Shown piece after piece: positions 45,215 through 53,483 of a DNA stretch of 64,000 bases. Origin of the DNA: Bacterioplanoides pacificum (GTDB lineage Bacteria; Pseudomonadota; Gammaproteobacteria; Pseudomonadales; Oceanobacteraceae); the NCBI RefSeq assembly GCF_042648445.1, contig NZ_JBHRYB010000003.1:209207-273206 (forward strand). Reading direction: 5' to 3'. Numbering within the stretch: position 1 is the first letter of the stretch; each line of letters starts with the position of its first letter. Under the pieces are notes generated by a model. That model was not told the origin of the DNA and ran no database searches. It was given only the letters and a program-made list of their open reading frames with translations. Position numbers and translations under genes: made by a program.

Positions 45215-45876
45215 GGCTGCGGTGCCAGCTGATAACCCTGGCCACGGCGGGTGTGGATAAAGTCCTTACCGAAGTACTGGCGCAGACGGTTGATATACAC
45301 TTCCATCACGTTGCTGTCGCGCTGTTGCGCTTCTTCGTACACATGATCGCTGAGGCGGGTTTTGGAATGCACCTCTGACGGATGTTGTAACAGATAACGT
45401 AACAGCCGGAACTCAATGGCGGTCAGTTCAATCAGCTGGCCCTGCTGATCGCGGGCTTGCTGGCGTTCGCAATCCAGGCTGACTCCCCCCCAGCTTAACT
45501 GGTTGCTGAGCTGGCCGGTGTGGCGGCGGCTGATGGCTTCCAGCCGGGCCAATAATTCAGCGCTGTGAAACGGCTTGCCAAGGTAATCATCGGCGCCGGC
45601 CTTTAAGCCGTCGACCCGTTCATGCCAGGCATCACGGGCGGTCAGCACCAGCACCGGAGTGTCATTACCACGCGTACGCCAGTTGGCTAACACTTCAAGC
45701 CCGGGGCGGCCCGGCAGACCGAGGTCGAGAATAATCAGATCCGGCTGTAGCTCGTCACCGAGGAATTCACCGTCGATGCCATTCGTGGCAGATTCCACCG
45801 CATAACCGGCCTTGCGCAGCAGCGGCAACAAGGCGTTTTGCAGTTGTGGGTCATCTTCAATCAGCAACAGTTTCAC
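45211..45876 (-). CDS. OmpR-family response regulator
   Basis: A 221-aa regulator with receiver domain MKLLLIEDDPQLQNALLPLLRKAGY, phosphorylated Asp51 in ILDLGLPG, then a winged-helix DNA-binding domain (LTAIEFRLLRYLLQHPSEVHSKTRLSDHVY, ending in TRRGQGYQL). It is in the PmrA/QseB/TctD group, which fits the box upstream of the operon. The order is cytochrome b, PepSY protein, regulator, kinase, all on one strand. Confidence 0.94.
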   Translation of the reverse strand: MKLLLIEDDPQLQNALLPLLRKAGYAVESATNGIDGEFLGDELQPDLIILDLGLPGRPGLEVLANWRTRGNDTPVLVLTARDAWHERVDGLKAGADDYLGKPFHSAELLARLEAISRRHTGQLSNQLSWGGVSLDCERQQARDQQGQLIELTAIEFRLLRYLLQHPSEVHSKTRLSDHVYEEAQQRDSNVMEVYINRLRQYFGKDFIHTRRGQGYQLAPQP

Positions 45877-45888
45877 GGCGTTTAACCT

Positions 45889-46191
45889 TTAATCGTCAAT
45901 TTCATCTTCCAGCCATTCGCCGCTGTTGGCGTCGATATAGGTTTCGTGGCGGTGGCCATCAGCGTCGAGCCATTTCAGCTCGTACACCAGTACGCCATCT
46001 TCACGTTCCAGTTCAGTATCCAGCAACTTGCCGTCGATAGGCCTGATCTGCAGCAGTTCATCCAGCGGTTTGATGGTGCCCTGCTCCACCATCTGGCGGG
46101 CCTGTTCGCGGCTGTAATCGTCATCGGCCAGGCTGAAGCCTGCCAGGCCTGATAATCCCAGGGTGAGGGTTGTCAGCAGAAATGTTTTCAT
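45889..46191 (-). CDS. PepSY-domain periplasmic protein
   Basis: A 100-aa exported protein. The signal peptide is MKTFLLTTLTLGLSGLAGFSLA. The PepSY core follows: YSREQARQMVEQGTIKPLDELLQI, VYELKWLDADGHRHETYIDANSGEWLEDE. Genes of this kind often accompany PmrA/QseB-type two-component systems and cytochrome b561 genes and may modulate the sensor from the periplasm. It starts 50 bp after the cytochrome b stop. Confidence 0.9.
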   Translation of the reverse strand: MKTFLLTTLTLGLSGLAGFSLADDDYSREQARQMVEQGTIKPLDELLQIRPIDGKLLDTELEREDGVLVYELKWLDADGHRHETYIDANSGEWLEDEIDD

Positions 46192-46241
46192 GGTGTTCTC
46201 CGGTGTAACAAAAATAATAAGGTTGCTGTTAAAGAGTTTCG

Positions 46242-46871
46242 TTACAGATCATCATCGCGTGATGGTTTGTGGCCGGTAAACATTGACCGTACCAGATTTT
46301 CTTTGTGTGCCAGGCTGCTGAACAGTACGCCGGCCAGATGTAACAACACCAGCAGCAGCGTGCTGTTGGCGAAGAACTCGTGCACCTCTTCCAGCGTGTG
46401 TTCGTCAATGGTGGCGATCCAGCTACCGGCCAGAGGTCCGGCCTGATGGTCGGCGGCTAAGGTCGCCATACCCAATATCACGGTGCCGCTCAACGCAATT
46501 AACAAGGCAATAATCATCGCGCCGCCGGCCGGGTTGTGGCCCAGATAACGCCGCGCTTTGCCTGCCGGTAACGCCACCAGATAATGCCACACCGCTTTGG
46601 GTGAGCGCACAAACTGACTGAAACGTGCGTAAGGTGTGCCGATAAGGCCCCACACCAGGCGGAACACAATCAGACCGGTGACGGTATAGCCGGCGATCAC
46701 ATGTAACTCGTCAGAAAACTCCGAGCTGATGTAAGCCGTGCTGAAGGCAACGACTAACGACCAGTGAAAAATCCGTACTAACGGATCCCAGACTCTGACC
46801 CGCTTTTCTGCTGTTGCGGTGCCGGGGTTGTTGTCGTTCTGGTGATGGGTTGAGGTTTCGATCGCAGTCAT
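46242..46871 (-). CDS. cytochrome b561-type membrane protein
   Basis: A 209-aa di-heme cytochrome b of the bacterial/Ni-hydrogenase cytochrome b561 family. It starts with a soluble 30-residue segment, then VRVWDPLVRIFHWSLVVAFSTAY, where the first heme-ligand His lies in FHWS. Later His residues lie in DELHVIAGYTVTGLIVFRLVWGLIG and LLVLLHLAGVLFSS. The ATG at 46871 has AGGAGATG before it, which favours it over a start at 46904. It probably shuttles electrons in the inner membrane. It is first in the operon with the PepSY protein and the two-component system. Confidence 0.88.
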   Translation of the reverse strand: MTAIETSTHHQNDNNPGTATAEKRVRVWDPLVRIFHWSLVVAFSTAYISSEFSDELHVIAGYTVTGLIVFRLVWGLIGTPYARFSQFVRSPKAVWHYLVALPAGKARRYLGHNPAGGAMIIALLIALSGTVILGMATLAADHQAGPLAGSWIATIDEHTLEEVHEFFANSTLLLVLLHLAGVLFSSLAHKENLVRSMFTGHKPSRDDDL

Positions 46872-46915
46872 AGGACATCTCCTCTGAGTGAATAACCTCA
46901 GCATACGGATGTTGG

Positions 46916-46932
46916 CTTAAACCAAACTTAAG
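46916..46932. promoter_or_regulatory. PmrA/QseB-type box upstream of the cytochrome b operon
   Basis: CTTAAA-CCAAA-CTTAAG matches the YTTAAK-N5-YTTAAK direct-repeat pattern bound by PmrA/QseB-like regulators. It lies 45 bp upstream of the cytochrome b start, so the operon's own regulator may autoregulate it. The site is just at the border with the decayed carboxylase fragment. Confidence 0.6.
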
Positions 46933-47205
46933 AACACGGCTTCGGTTCGTGTCGATAGCGGCGTGATCGAAGGCGATACCGTATCGCCCTATTACGACCC
47001 GGTGATCGCCAAGCTGATTGTCTGGGGTGCCGATCGTAACGCTGCCATTATTCGTATGCAGCAGGCGCTGAGCGAATTAGAAATCGACGGTGTTAAAAAC
47101 AACCGCGACTTCCTGGCACGCCTGATGGCAGAGCCAGATTTTATCAACGCCGATTTATCCACCGACTTTATTGATCGTCATGAGCTGGATGCCGAGCAAG
47201 ACCCT
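46930..47205 (+). pseudogene. fragment of a biotin carboxylase (methylcrotonyl/propionyl-CoA carboxylase alpha type)
   Basis: The frame reads VRVDSGVIEGDTVSPYYDPVIAKLIVWGADRNAA, then KNNRDFLARLMAEPDFI and STDFIDRHELD. This is the end of the biotin carboxylase domain of acyl-CoA carboxylase alpha subunits, as in MCC (LiuD). There is no start, nothing of the ATP-grasp core before it, and the frame runs into the 96-bp repeats after RHELD. It is a relic with an internal piece only. Confidence 0.8.
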
Positions 47206-48330
47206 GTCCGCGATTTTAATTGTGGCAAATGGCTCGGGGACAAGGTCCCCTCCTACAGGTGATACACGCCGGCACAGAAGCAGATTGTAGGAGCGGACCC
47301 TGTCCGCGATTTTAATTGTGGCAAACGGCTCGGGGACAAGGTCCCCTCCTACAGGTAGTACACGCCGGCACAGAAGCAGATTGTAGGAGCGGACCCTGTC
47401 CGCGAATTTAATTGTGGCAAATGGCTCGGGGACAAGGTCCCCTCCTACAGGTGATATACGCCGACACAGAAGCAGATTGTAGGAGCGGACCCTGTCCGCG
47501 ATTTTAATTGTGGCAAACGGCTCGGGGACAAGGTCCCCTTCTACAGATGATACACGCAGGCACAGAAGCAGATTGTAGGAGCGGACCCTGTCCGCGATTT
47601 TAATTGTGGCAAACGGCTCGGGGACAAGGTCCCCTCCTACAGGTAATACACGCCGGCACAGAAGTAGGTTGTAGGAGCGGACCCTGTCCGCGAATTTAAT
47701 TGTGGCAAATGGCTCGGGGACAAGGTCCCCTCTTACAGGTAATACACGCAGGCACAGAGGCAGATTGTAGGAGCGGACCCTGTCCGCGATTTTAATTGTG
47801 GCAAATGATTCGGGGACAAGGTCCCCTCCTACAGGTGATACACGCAGGCACAGAAGCAGATTGTAGGAGCGGACCCTGTCCGCGAATTTAATTGTGGCAA
47901 ACGGCTCGGGGGCAAGGTCCCCTTCTACAGATGATACACGCAGGCACAGAGGCAGATTGTAGGAGCGGACCCTGTCCGCGATTTTAATTGTGGCAAATGG
48001 CTCGGGGACAAGGTCCCCTCCTACAGGTGATACACGCCGGCACAGAAGCAGATTGTAGGAGCGGACCCTGTCCGCGATTTTAATTGTGGCAAACGGCTCG
48101 GGGACAAGGTCCCCTCCTACAGGTAATACACGCCGACACAGAAGCAGATTGTAGGAGCGGACCCTGTCCGCGATTTTAATTGTGGCAAATGACTCGGGGA
48201 CAAGGTCCCCTCCTACAGGTAGTACACGCCGGCACAGAAGCAGATTGAAGGAGCGGACCCTGTCCGCGAATTTAATTGTGGCAAACGGCTCGGGGACAAG
48301 GTCCCCTCCTACAGGTAATACACGCCGGCA
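47203..48330. repeat. twelve tandem copies of a 96-bp REP/BIME-type repeat
   Basis: GACCCTGTCCGCG recurs every 96 bp from 47203 to about 48258, with the last copy ending near 48330. Each unit contains a REP-like head TGTAGGAGCGGACCCTGTCC, whose GCGGAC/GTCCGC arms form a hairpin. It also contains an inverted counterpart GGGGACAAGGTCCCCTCCTA with its own hairpin, plus a spacer with TTTAATTGTGGCAAA and CACGCCGGCACAGAAGCAG. This is the two-REP (BIME) layout known from enterobacteria and pseudomonads. Copies differ at only a few positions, which points to recent expansion. Since 96 is divisible by three, a false open frame crosses it. Confidence 0.92.
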
Positions 48331-48332
48331 CG

Positions 48333-48720
48333 CTCAGATAGAAGCCCAGACGCCTTATGACAGCGTATTAACCAATGGCGATAAAATGCCCGGTGCGCGC
48401 TGGTTTGAAGGTGCAAAACTGAACTTTGCCGAGAACTTACTGGTACCTGGTATGTGCCCAGACCTTCCCGTCGATGCCGGTAGGTTTCTGGAATCATCGG
48501 CCAGCAATGGCAGGACGATGTTCGGATTGTGCTGTTTGTAGTGTTATCCAAAGAAGCGCTGGCATCTGGTTTGCACAACAATGGGATAACTGATGAATTG
48601 CGTCAGAAAATCCGTCAGCAGATTCGCGCTAACTGCATCCCACGCCATGTTCCGGCCAAGGTGATTGCGGTACCGGAATTACCACACTTTAAAGATATTG
48701 AGGAGTTAGGCCGTGATTGA
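48333..48720 (+). pseudogene. acetoacetyl-CoA synthetase remnant (N- and C-terminal pieces joined)
   Basis: After the repeats, 48333-48455 reads QTPYDSVLTNGDKMPGARWFEGAKLNFAENLL, an N-terminal motif of acetoacetyl-CoA synthetases. After a junction near 48480, another frame (about 48484-48720) reads GQQWQDDVRIVLFV and LRQKIRQQIRANCIPRHVPAKVIAVPELP, the C-terminal part of the same enzyme. The whole adenylation core between them is deleted. The C-terminal piece stops at 48720, just inside the crotonase gene. Confidence 0.82.
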
Positions 48721-49519
48721 TAACCAGACTAACAACCAGACTGATCCTTTAGTGATTGAACGAGTTCAGGATGATGCCGGCAATAACAGCATCGCTCTGA
48801 TTACCCTGAACCGTCCGGAGATTAAAAACGCGATTTCCGATGCCGATGTGATCGACGCCTTTGATGCCATGGTTGATCAGCTTAATGTCGATGGCAGCGT
48901 AAAAGTTGCGGTTTTAACAGGAAAGAGTACTGGAGAGGGAGATATCTTCTCCGGTGGTGGCAATATCAAAGCGATGAAAAACCGCACCGGTATGTTTGCA
49001 GGCGATGTTGAGCAACTGCAGAAAAACTATCAGCAGTTTATTCAGCGTATTCCGCTGGCCTTTGCCCGTTTGCAGGTTCCGGTCATTGCTGCGGTAAACG
49101 GCCCGGCGGTGGGTGCTGGTAACGATATGGTGTGTATGTGTGATATCGCCATCGCCAGCAACAAAGCGACCTTCTCCGAGAGTTTTATCAAGCTAGGGAT
49201 TATCCCGGGTGATGGCGGCGCCTGGTTATTACCACGCCGAGTTGGTATGCAAAAAGCGATGGAAATGGCATTAACCGGCCGTGCATTTTCTGCCGATGAA
49301 GCCTTAGCGATGGGATTGGTCTCGCGCGTTGTCGAACACGATCAGCTGCTGGGGAATGCTTTGGGCCTGGCGCGTCAGATGGCAACCAACGATGGCCGCT
49401 GTTTACGTGAAACCAAACGTCTATTCCGTGAGGCGCAAAGCCAGACGCTGGAACAGGCGCTTGAGAGTGCGGCGCAGATCCAGGGTGTTCTGCACCATGA
49501 GCCGGGATTTAAACTCTGA
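48713..49519 (+). CDS. crotonase-superfamily protein (enoyl-CoA hydratase/isomerase-like)
   Basis: A 268-aa protein with the crotonase fold: ALITLNRPEIKNAIS, oxyanion block IFSGGGNIKAM, and AAVNGPAVGAGNDMVCMCDIAIAS followed by KLGIIPGDGGAWLLPRRVG. The two glutamates of classical hydratases are replaced (Asp in GAGND; Phe at the second place), so hydratase chemistry is doubtful. It starts with GTG at 48713 after GAGGAGT. The C-terminus stops at HHEPGFKL, some 15-20 residues earlier than most relatives. It stands among relics of an acyl-CoA (leucine or isovalerate-like) degradation cluster and may itself be on the way to loss. Confidence 0.8.
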   Translation: MIDNQTNNQTDPLVIERVQDDAGNNSIALITLNRPEIKNAISDADVIDAFDAMVDQLNVDGSVKVAVLTGKSTGEGDIFSGGGNIKAMKNRTGMFAGDVEQLQKNYQQFIQRIPLAFARLQVPVIAAVNGPAVGAGNDMVCMCDIAIASNKATFSESFIKLGIIPGDGGAWLLPRRVGMQKAMEMALTGRAFSADEALAMGLVSRVVEHDQLLGNALGLARQMATNDGRCLRETKRLFREAQSQTLEQALESAAQIQGVLHHEPGFKL

Positions 49520-49609
49520 TTCTTTTCGAGCTTGCTGCAATGCTGTGTCGCTCAAATGGCCCCGGCGTTTTAAATCATCCGCGCTTATGTTTTGTCGAAT
49601 ATTCAGCGG

Positions 49610-50767
49610 TCAACGCTGTTTAGGTACCGGCAACATCAGCAACAGGCCCCAGACCAGCGCAGCAAAACCCCAGATAAAGGTGGCAGATAATGCTGCACCG
49701 TTTTCAATGCCCAGCTTGGCCAGCCAGGGGCCGAGTAGCTGAGTGAAACCGTATAGTGCAATCAGTGCAGCACTGAGGCGTGGCCCCTGGTGAGGGTGTA
49801 ATGAACGTGCCAGTCGCTGGGTCAGGAAGACGGTGCCAATAAAGGTGCCGCCGACCAATAAAGCACATAACCACAGACCTAACGCCTGACCCGGCCAGAT
49901 CAGTAGCGCCGCCACCCCTGCGGCCTGTAACGCATAGTTCCAGACCAGTGCCTGTTTATCGCCCAGCCGGGCGCCGAGCGTATTCCATAACCAGGTGGAA
50001 GGTAATGACGCCAGTGCCACAATCAGCCAGGCGCTGGGCTGCATATCAACCTGCCAGTCACGGGCGACAGCGGGTAAAAAGGTCATCGGCAGGATATACC
50101 CCAGCCCGGCGCCGGCGTACGACAGAAATAAGGGGGTACTGGCGCGATCCCACAAGGGGGAGTGGTCGTCGTTATTGTTGACATGTATGCCCTGTGGCAA
50201 CTGGTACAGGTACCAGCCACTCCAGATCGCCAGTGGAATGGCAGCCAGTGCGGCGGGTAACCAGCGCTCTGCGCCGCTGAGGAAGCCGGTCAGATCCACC
50301 AACGCATTGCTGACCAATAACCCGACACCAACGCCGAGGTACATCAGGCCACTGTGTTGTGCTTTATTTTCTTTTACCAGCCATTCCAGTACCTGTGCCG
50401 GCGCCAGCACAAATACCACGCCATTGGTGATCCCGTTCAGCAGGCGCAGCGCCGCCAATAACGGATATTGTTCCACCCACACCTGAGCCAGGGTCAGCAG
50501 TGCATTGGTTATCACCGCGATTAACAGTCCCGCTCGGCCGAGATTTTTCTGAAACAACACCAGTGCCAGCATGGCACCGGCCAGATAGCCAGTGTAGTTC
50601 CAGGTGGCCAGGGAAGCCGACTGGCTCAGTGTGATCAGGCCATCATCAACCAGCAGCGGCAGCAACGGGGTATATACAAAGCGGCCAAAACCATGCACCA
50701 CCACCAGGGTGACGGCGGCAGCAATAATGGGCCACCAACAGGACGACGGCTGACGGGCGGAATGCAT
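49610..50767 (-). CDS. MFS transporter, YbfB/YjiJ family
   Basis: A 385-aa inner-membrane carrier with about twelve membrane segments. The N-terminal block VVVHGFGRFVYTPLLPLLVDDGLITLSQSASLATWNYTGYLAGAM is the signature of the YbfB/YjiJ branch (RFxYTPLLP, NYxGYLxGA). Transport substrates of this branch are unknown. It is convergent with the crotonase gene, 90 bp away. It is the last gene of the accessory block before rsmG. Confidence 0.88.
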   Translation of the reverse strand: MHSARQPSSCWWPIIAAAVTLVVVHGFGRFVYTPLLPLLVDDGLITLSQSASLATWNYTGYLAGAMLALVLFQKNLGRAGLLIAVITNALLTLAQVWVEQYPLLAALRLLNGITNGVVFVLAPAQVLEWLVKENKAQHSGLMYLGVGVGLLVSNALVDLTGFLSGAERWLPAALAAIPLAIWSGWYLYQLPQGIHVNNNDDHSPLWDRASTPLFLSYAGAGLGYILPMTFLPAVARDWQVDMQPSAWLIVALASLPSTWLWNTLGARLGDKQALVWNYALQAAGVAALLIWPGQALGLWLCALLVGGTFIGTVFLTQRLARSLHPHQGPRLSAALIALYGFTQLLGPWLAKLGIENGAALSATFIWGFAALVWGLLLMLPVPKQR

Positions 50768-50930
50768 AATACTGACCCTTTAGTTAACAGGGTTTCATAG
50801 TAAAGGCTTGTTCTGCCAGCCACCAATGCGACCTAGGTTAACTTCACTATTCGCCAGATAAATGGCGGGCGGGGAAATGTGCTATTATGCGCGGCTTTTC
50901 CATCCCGTTTTAGCCATTGTGAGAATAGCG

Positions 50931-51587
50931 ATGACAGTGCCGACTTCACCAGAGGTTCAGCAACAACTGACCCGCCAGATCGCCGCCGGAGCCCAGGCGA
51001 TGCAGATAACGCTGAGTGATGAACAACTGAACAAGCTCAGTGATTACCTGGCGCTGTTTATCAAATGGAATAAAGCTTACAACCTGACGGCAATCCGCGA
51101 GCCACAACAGATGGTGCCGCTGCATCTGCTCGACAGCCTGGTGATTAACCCGTATGTCCAGCAAGCCAGCCGTATTGCCGATATCGGCACTGGCCCGGGC
51201 CTGCCGGGCATTGTGCTGGCGATTATGAATCCGGATAAACAATTTATGCTGCTCGACAGCAACGGCAAAAAAACACGGTTTCTGTTTATGGCGAAAACCG
51301 CTCTGGGGCTGGACAATGTGACCATAGTGAACGATCGGGTGGAGGCATATCATCCGCCGGAACCTTTCGATATGATTGTCAGCCGCGCCTTTGCCTCGCT
51401 GGCCGATATGACACACTGGTGCCAGCACCTGCGTGCTGAAGGTGGCTGTTTTATGGCCATGAAAGGTCAATACCCGGACGACGAAATCGCAGCCATTGCA
51501 GCGGATTTTGTGGTCGCCGACAGCGTCAGGCTGAACGTGCCGGATATTGATGGTGAGCGCCATCTGTTAAAAATATTACCGAAATAA
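50931..51587 (+). CDS. rsmG: 16S rRNA (guanine-N7)-methyltransferase G
   Basis: A 218-aa SAM-dependent methyltransferase that modifies G527 of 16S rRNA. Conserved parts are LFIKWNKAYNLTAIR, LLDSLVINPY, the SAM motif IADIGTGPGLPGIVLAI, and SRAFASLADM. The ATG at 50931 starts at the usual position; an upstream extension from 50862 is not homologous. It heads rsmG-parA-parB (27 bp to parA). In Pseudomonas it follows mnmG directly. Confidence 0.96.
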   Translation: MTVPTSPEVQQQLTRQIAAGAQAMQITLSDEQLNKLSDYLALFIKWNKAYNLTAIREPQQMVPLHLLDSLVINPYVQQASRIADIGTGPGLPGIVLAIMNPDKQFMLLDSNGKKTRFLFMAKTALGLDNVTIVNDRVEAYHPPEPFDMIVSRAFASLADMTHWCQHLRAEGGCFMAMKGQYPDDEIAAIAADFVVADSVRLNVPDIDGERHLLKILPK

Positions 51588-51614
51588 CGTGCGCTGCATT
51601 GAAGGAATATCCCT

Positions 51615-52379
51615 GTGAGTAAAATTCTGGCGATTGCCAATCAGAAAGGTGGTGTTGGTAAAACCACAACGGCGGTGAACCTGGCGGCATCTCTGGTCGC
51701 TACCAAACGCCGGGTGCTGCTGGTGGACCTCGACCCGCAGGGCAATGCCACCATGGGATCCGGGATTGATAAACACGACCTGGAGTTGTCTCTGTACGAC
51801 GTGTTGACCGGAGACAGCCGCACCGCCAGCGCGATACAAAAAGCGCAACCCGCTGGGTATGACGTATTACCGGGTAACGGTGACCTGGTTGCTGCCGAAG
51901 TCGAGCTGATGGAGTTGTCGCGCAAGGAAAGCCGCCTGCGTGATGCACTGGGTGAGGTGCGGCCGGATTACGACTATATCCTGATCGACTGCCCGCCGTC
52001 GCTGAATATGCTGACGTTAAATGCACTGGTCGCTGCCCAGGGTGTACTGATTCCGATGCAGTGTGAATATTATGCGCTGGAAGGTCTGAGTGCGCTGATG
52101 CAGACGATTGAGTCGCTGAAAGAGAGCCTCAATCCGAAACTGGAAATCGAAGGCCTGTTGCGCACTATGTATGATCCGCGTAATAGCCTGACTCAGGATG
52201 TTTCTGAGCAGTTAAAAGAATATTTTGGCGATAAGGTGTACGGCACAGTGATCCCACGCAATGTACGTCTGGCGGAAGCGCCAAGCCACGGTTTGCCTGC
52301 GCTGATCTACGATAAGTCGTCGCGCGGAGCGGTCGCGTATCTGGCGCTGGCGGGCGAAATGAACCGTCGCAACAAATAA
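51615..52379 (+). CDS. parA: chromosome partitioning ATPase ParA (Soj)
   Basis: A 254-aa deviant Walker ATPase. The P-loop is IANQKGGVGKTTTAVNLAAS with the signature lysine in KGGVGKT. LLVDLDPQGNATMG and YILIDCPPSLNMLT are the other nucleotide-binding blocks. With ParB bound at parS it positions newly replicated origins. It starts with GTG at 51615, after GGAATATCC. The length and absence of an N-terminal HTH fit the chromosomal type Ia short form. Confidence 0.97.
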   Translation: MSKILAIANQKGGVGKTTTAVNLAASLVATKRRVLLVDLDPQGNATMGSGIDKHDLELSLYDVLTGDSRTASAIQKAQPAGYDVLPGNGDLVAAEVELMELSRKESRLRDALGEVRPDYDYILIDCPPSLNMLTLNALVAAQGVLIPMQCEYYALEGLSALMQTIESLKESLNPKLEIEGLLRTMYDPRNSLTQDVSEQLKEYFGDKVYGTVIPRNVRLAEAPSHGLPALIYDKSSRGAVAYLALAGEMNRRNK

Positions 52380-52406
52380 CCTGAACAGATTGATTAAGAA
52401 ACCAAC

Positions 52407-53354
52407 ATGTCGAAGAAAAAACGCGGATTAGGACGTGGGCTGGATGCCCTGATTGCCGGTTCCAAGGCGGCAGCGGTTGCTGTTGAACCGGAAGCGGAAG
52501 TCGCGCTGGAAACTCAGCCGGCTGGCGAACAGCCTCAGCCTGCTGCCGATCAGCCGATCCGTGATGGGGAACTGCGCCATCTGCCGCTGGAATGGATTCA
52601 GCCGGGCCAGTATCAGCCGCGTAAAGATATTCAGCCGGAAGCGTTAGAAGAACTGGCAGCCTCCATTAAGGCCCAGGGGCTGATGCAGCCGATAGTGGTG
52701 CGCCCGATTGCGGCTGGCAGTGCTGCCGCGCCGCGTTACGAAATTATTGCCGGTGAACGGCGCTGGCGGGCCTGCCAGCTGGCGCAAATGGAATCGCTGC
52801 CGGCGTTAATCCGTGATGTGCCGGATGAAGCGGCCATCGCCATGGCGCTGATCGAGAACATCCAGCGCGAAAACCTCAACCCGATGGAAGAAGCGATGGC
52901 ATTACATCGTTTACAACACGAGTTTGAACTGACCCAGATGGAAGTTGCGGAAGCCGTTGGTAAAAACCGCGCTACCGTCGCCAATCTGTTGCGCCTGATG
53001 AACCTGAACGACGACGTAAAACGTCTGCTGGAACACGGCGATATCGAGATGGGCCATGCCCGTGCTCTGCTTGGCTTACAGGGTGGCCAGCAATCCGAAG
53101 CGGCTGCTCAGGTTGTCGCCCGGGCATTAACCGTCCGCCAAACCGAAGCGCTGGTGCGTAACCTGCAAAGTGGCGGCGATAAAAGTCCGGAACAGGCCAA
53201 AGCCAACCCGGATATTCAGCGTCTTGAGCGGTTGTTAGGTGACCGGCTGGGTGCCAAGGTGGCGATCAAACACAGTGCGAAAGGCAAAGGTCAGCTGGTG
53301 ATCAACTACACCAATCTGGATGAACTGGACGGAATATTGCGTCATATTCAGTAG
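52407..53354 (+). CDS. parB: chromosome partitioning protein ParB (Spo0J)
   Basis: A 315-aa CTPase clamp that binds parS. It begins SKKKRGLGRGLDALI, the ParA-stimulating peptide. The CTP-binding patch GERRWRACQLA and the block ENIQRENLNPMEEA follow. The HTH is LTQMEVAEAVGKNRATVANLLRLMNL. The C-terminal dimer segment contains LGDRLGAKVAI. It follows parA by 27 bp and is closed by a terminator. Its targets in this window are the two parS sites in recF, about 38 kb away across oriC. Confidence 0.97.
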   Translation: MSKKKRGLGRGLDALIAGSKAAAVAVEPEAEVALETQPAGEQPQPAADQPIRDGELRHLPLEWIQPGQYQPRKDIQPEALEELAASIKAQGLMQPIVVRPIAAGSAAAPRYEIIAGERRWRACQLAQMESLPALIRDVPDEAAIAMALIENIQRENLNPMEEAMALHRLQHEFELTQMEVAEAVGKNRATVANLLRLMNLNDDVKRLLEHGDIEMGHARALLGLQGGQQSEAAAQVVARALTVRQTEALVRNLQSGGDKSPEQAKANPDIQRLERLLGDRLGAKVAIKHSAKGKGQLVINYTNLDELDGILRHIQ

Positions 53355-53377
53355 CAGGGGTTACTGACAGACCAAAT

Positions 53378-53406
53378 AAAAAGGAGCCTGATGGCTCCTT
53401 TTTATT
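53378..53406 (+). terminator. parB terminator
   Basis: An AAAAAGGAGCC/GGCTCCTTTTT stem with a 4-base loop, 23 bp after parB. It has both A and T runs, so it may serve both strands. Confidence 0.92.
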
Positions 53407-53483
53407 TTAATCGTTGGAGAGATGAAAATACGACAGGCTCCGTTTCTTGGGGGGAGCCCCATCAGCAGAGATCATGCCGGGCG

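Noticed and set aside
47203..48330. CRISPR array
   Set aside because: The whole 96-bp unit repeats, including the parts that would be spacers; there are no unique spacers and no cas genes.
48182..48541. 119-codon open frame through the repeats
   Set aside because: The frame stays open because 96 is divisible by three; it only joins repeat sequence to the acetoacetyl-CoA synthetase fragment.
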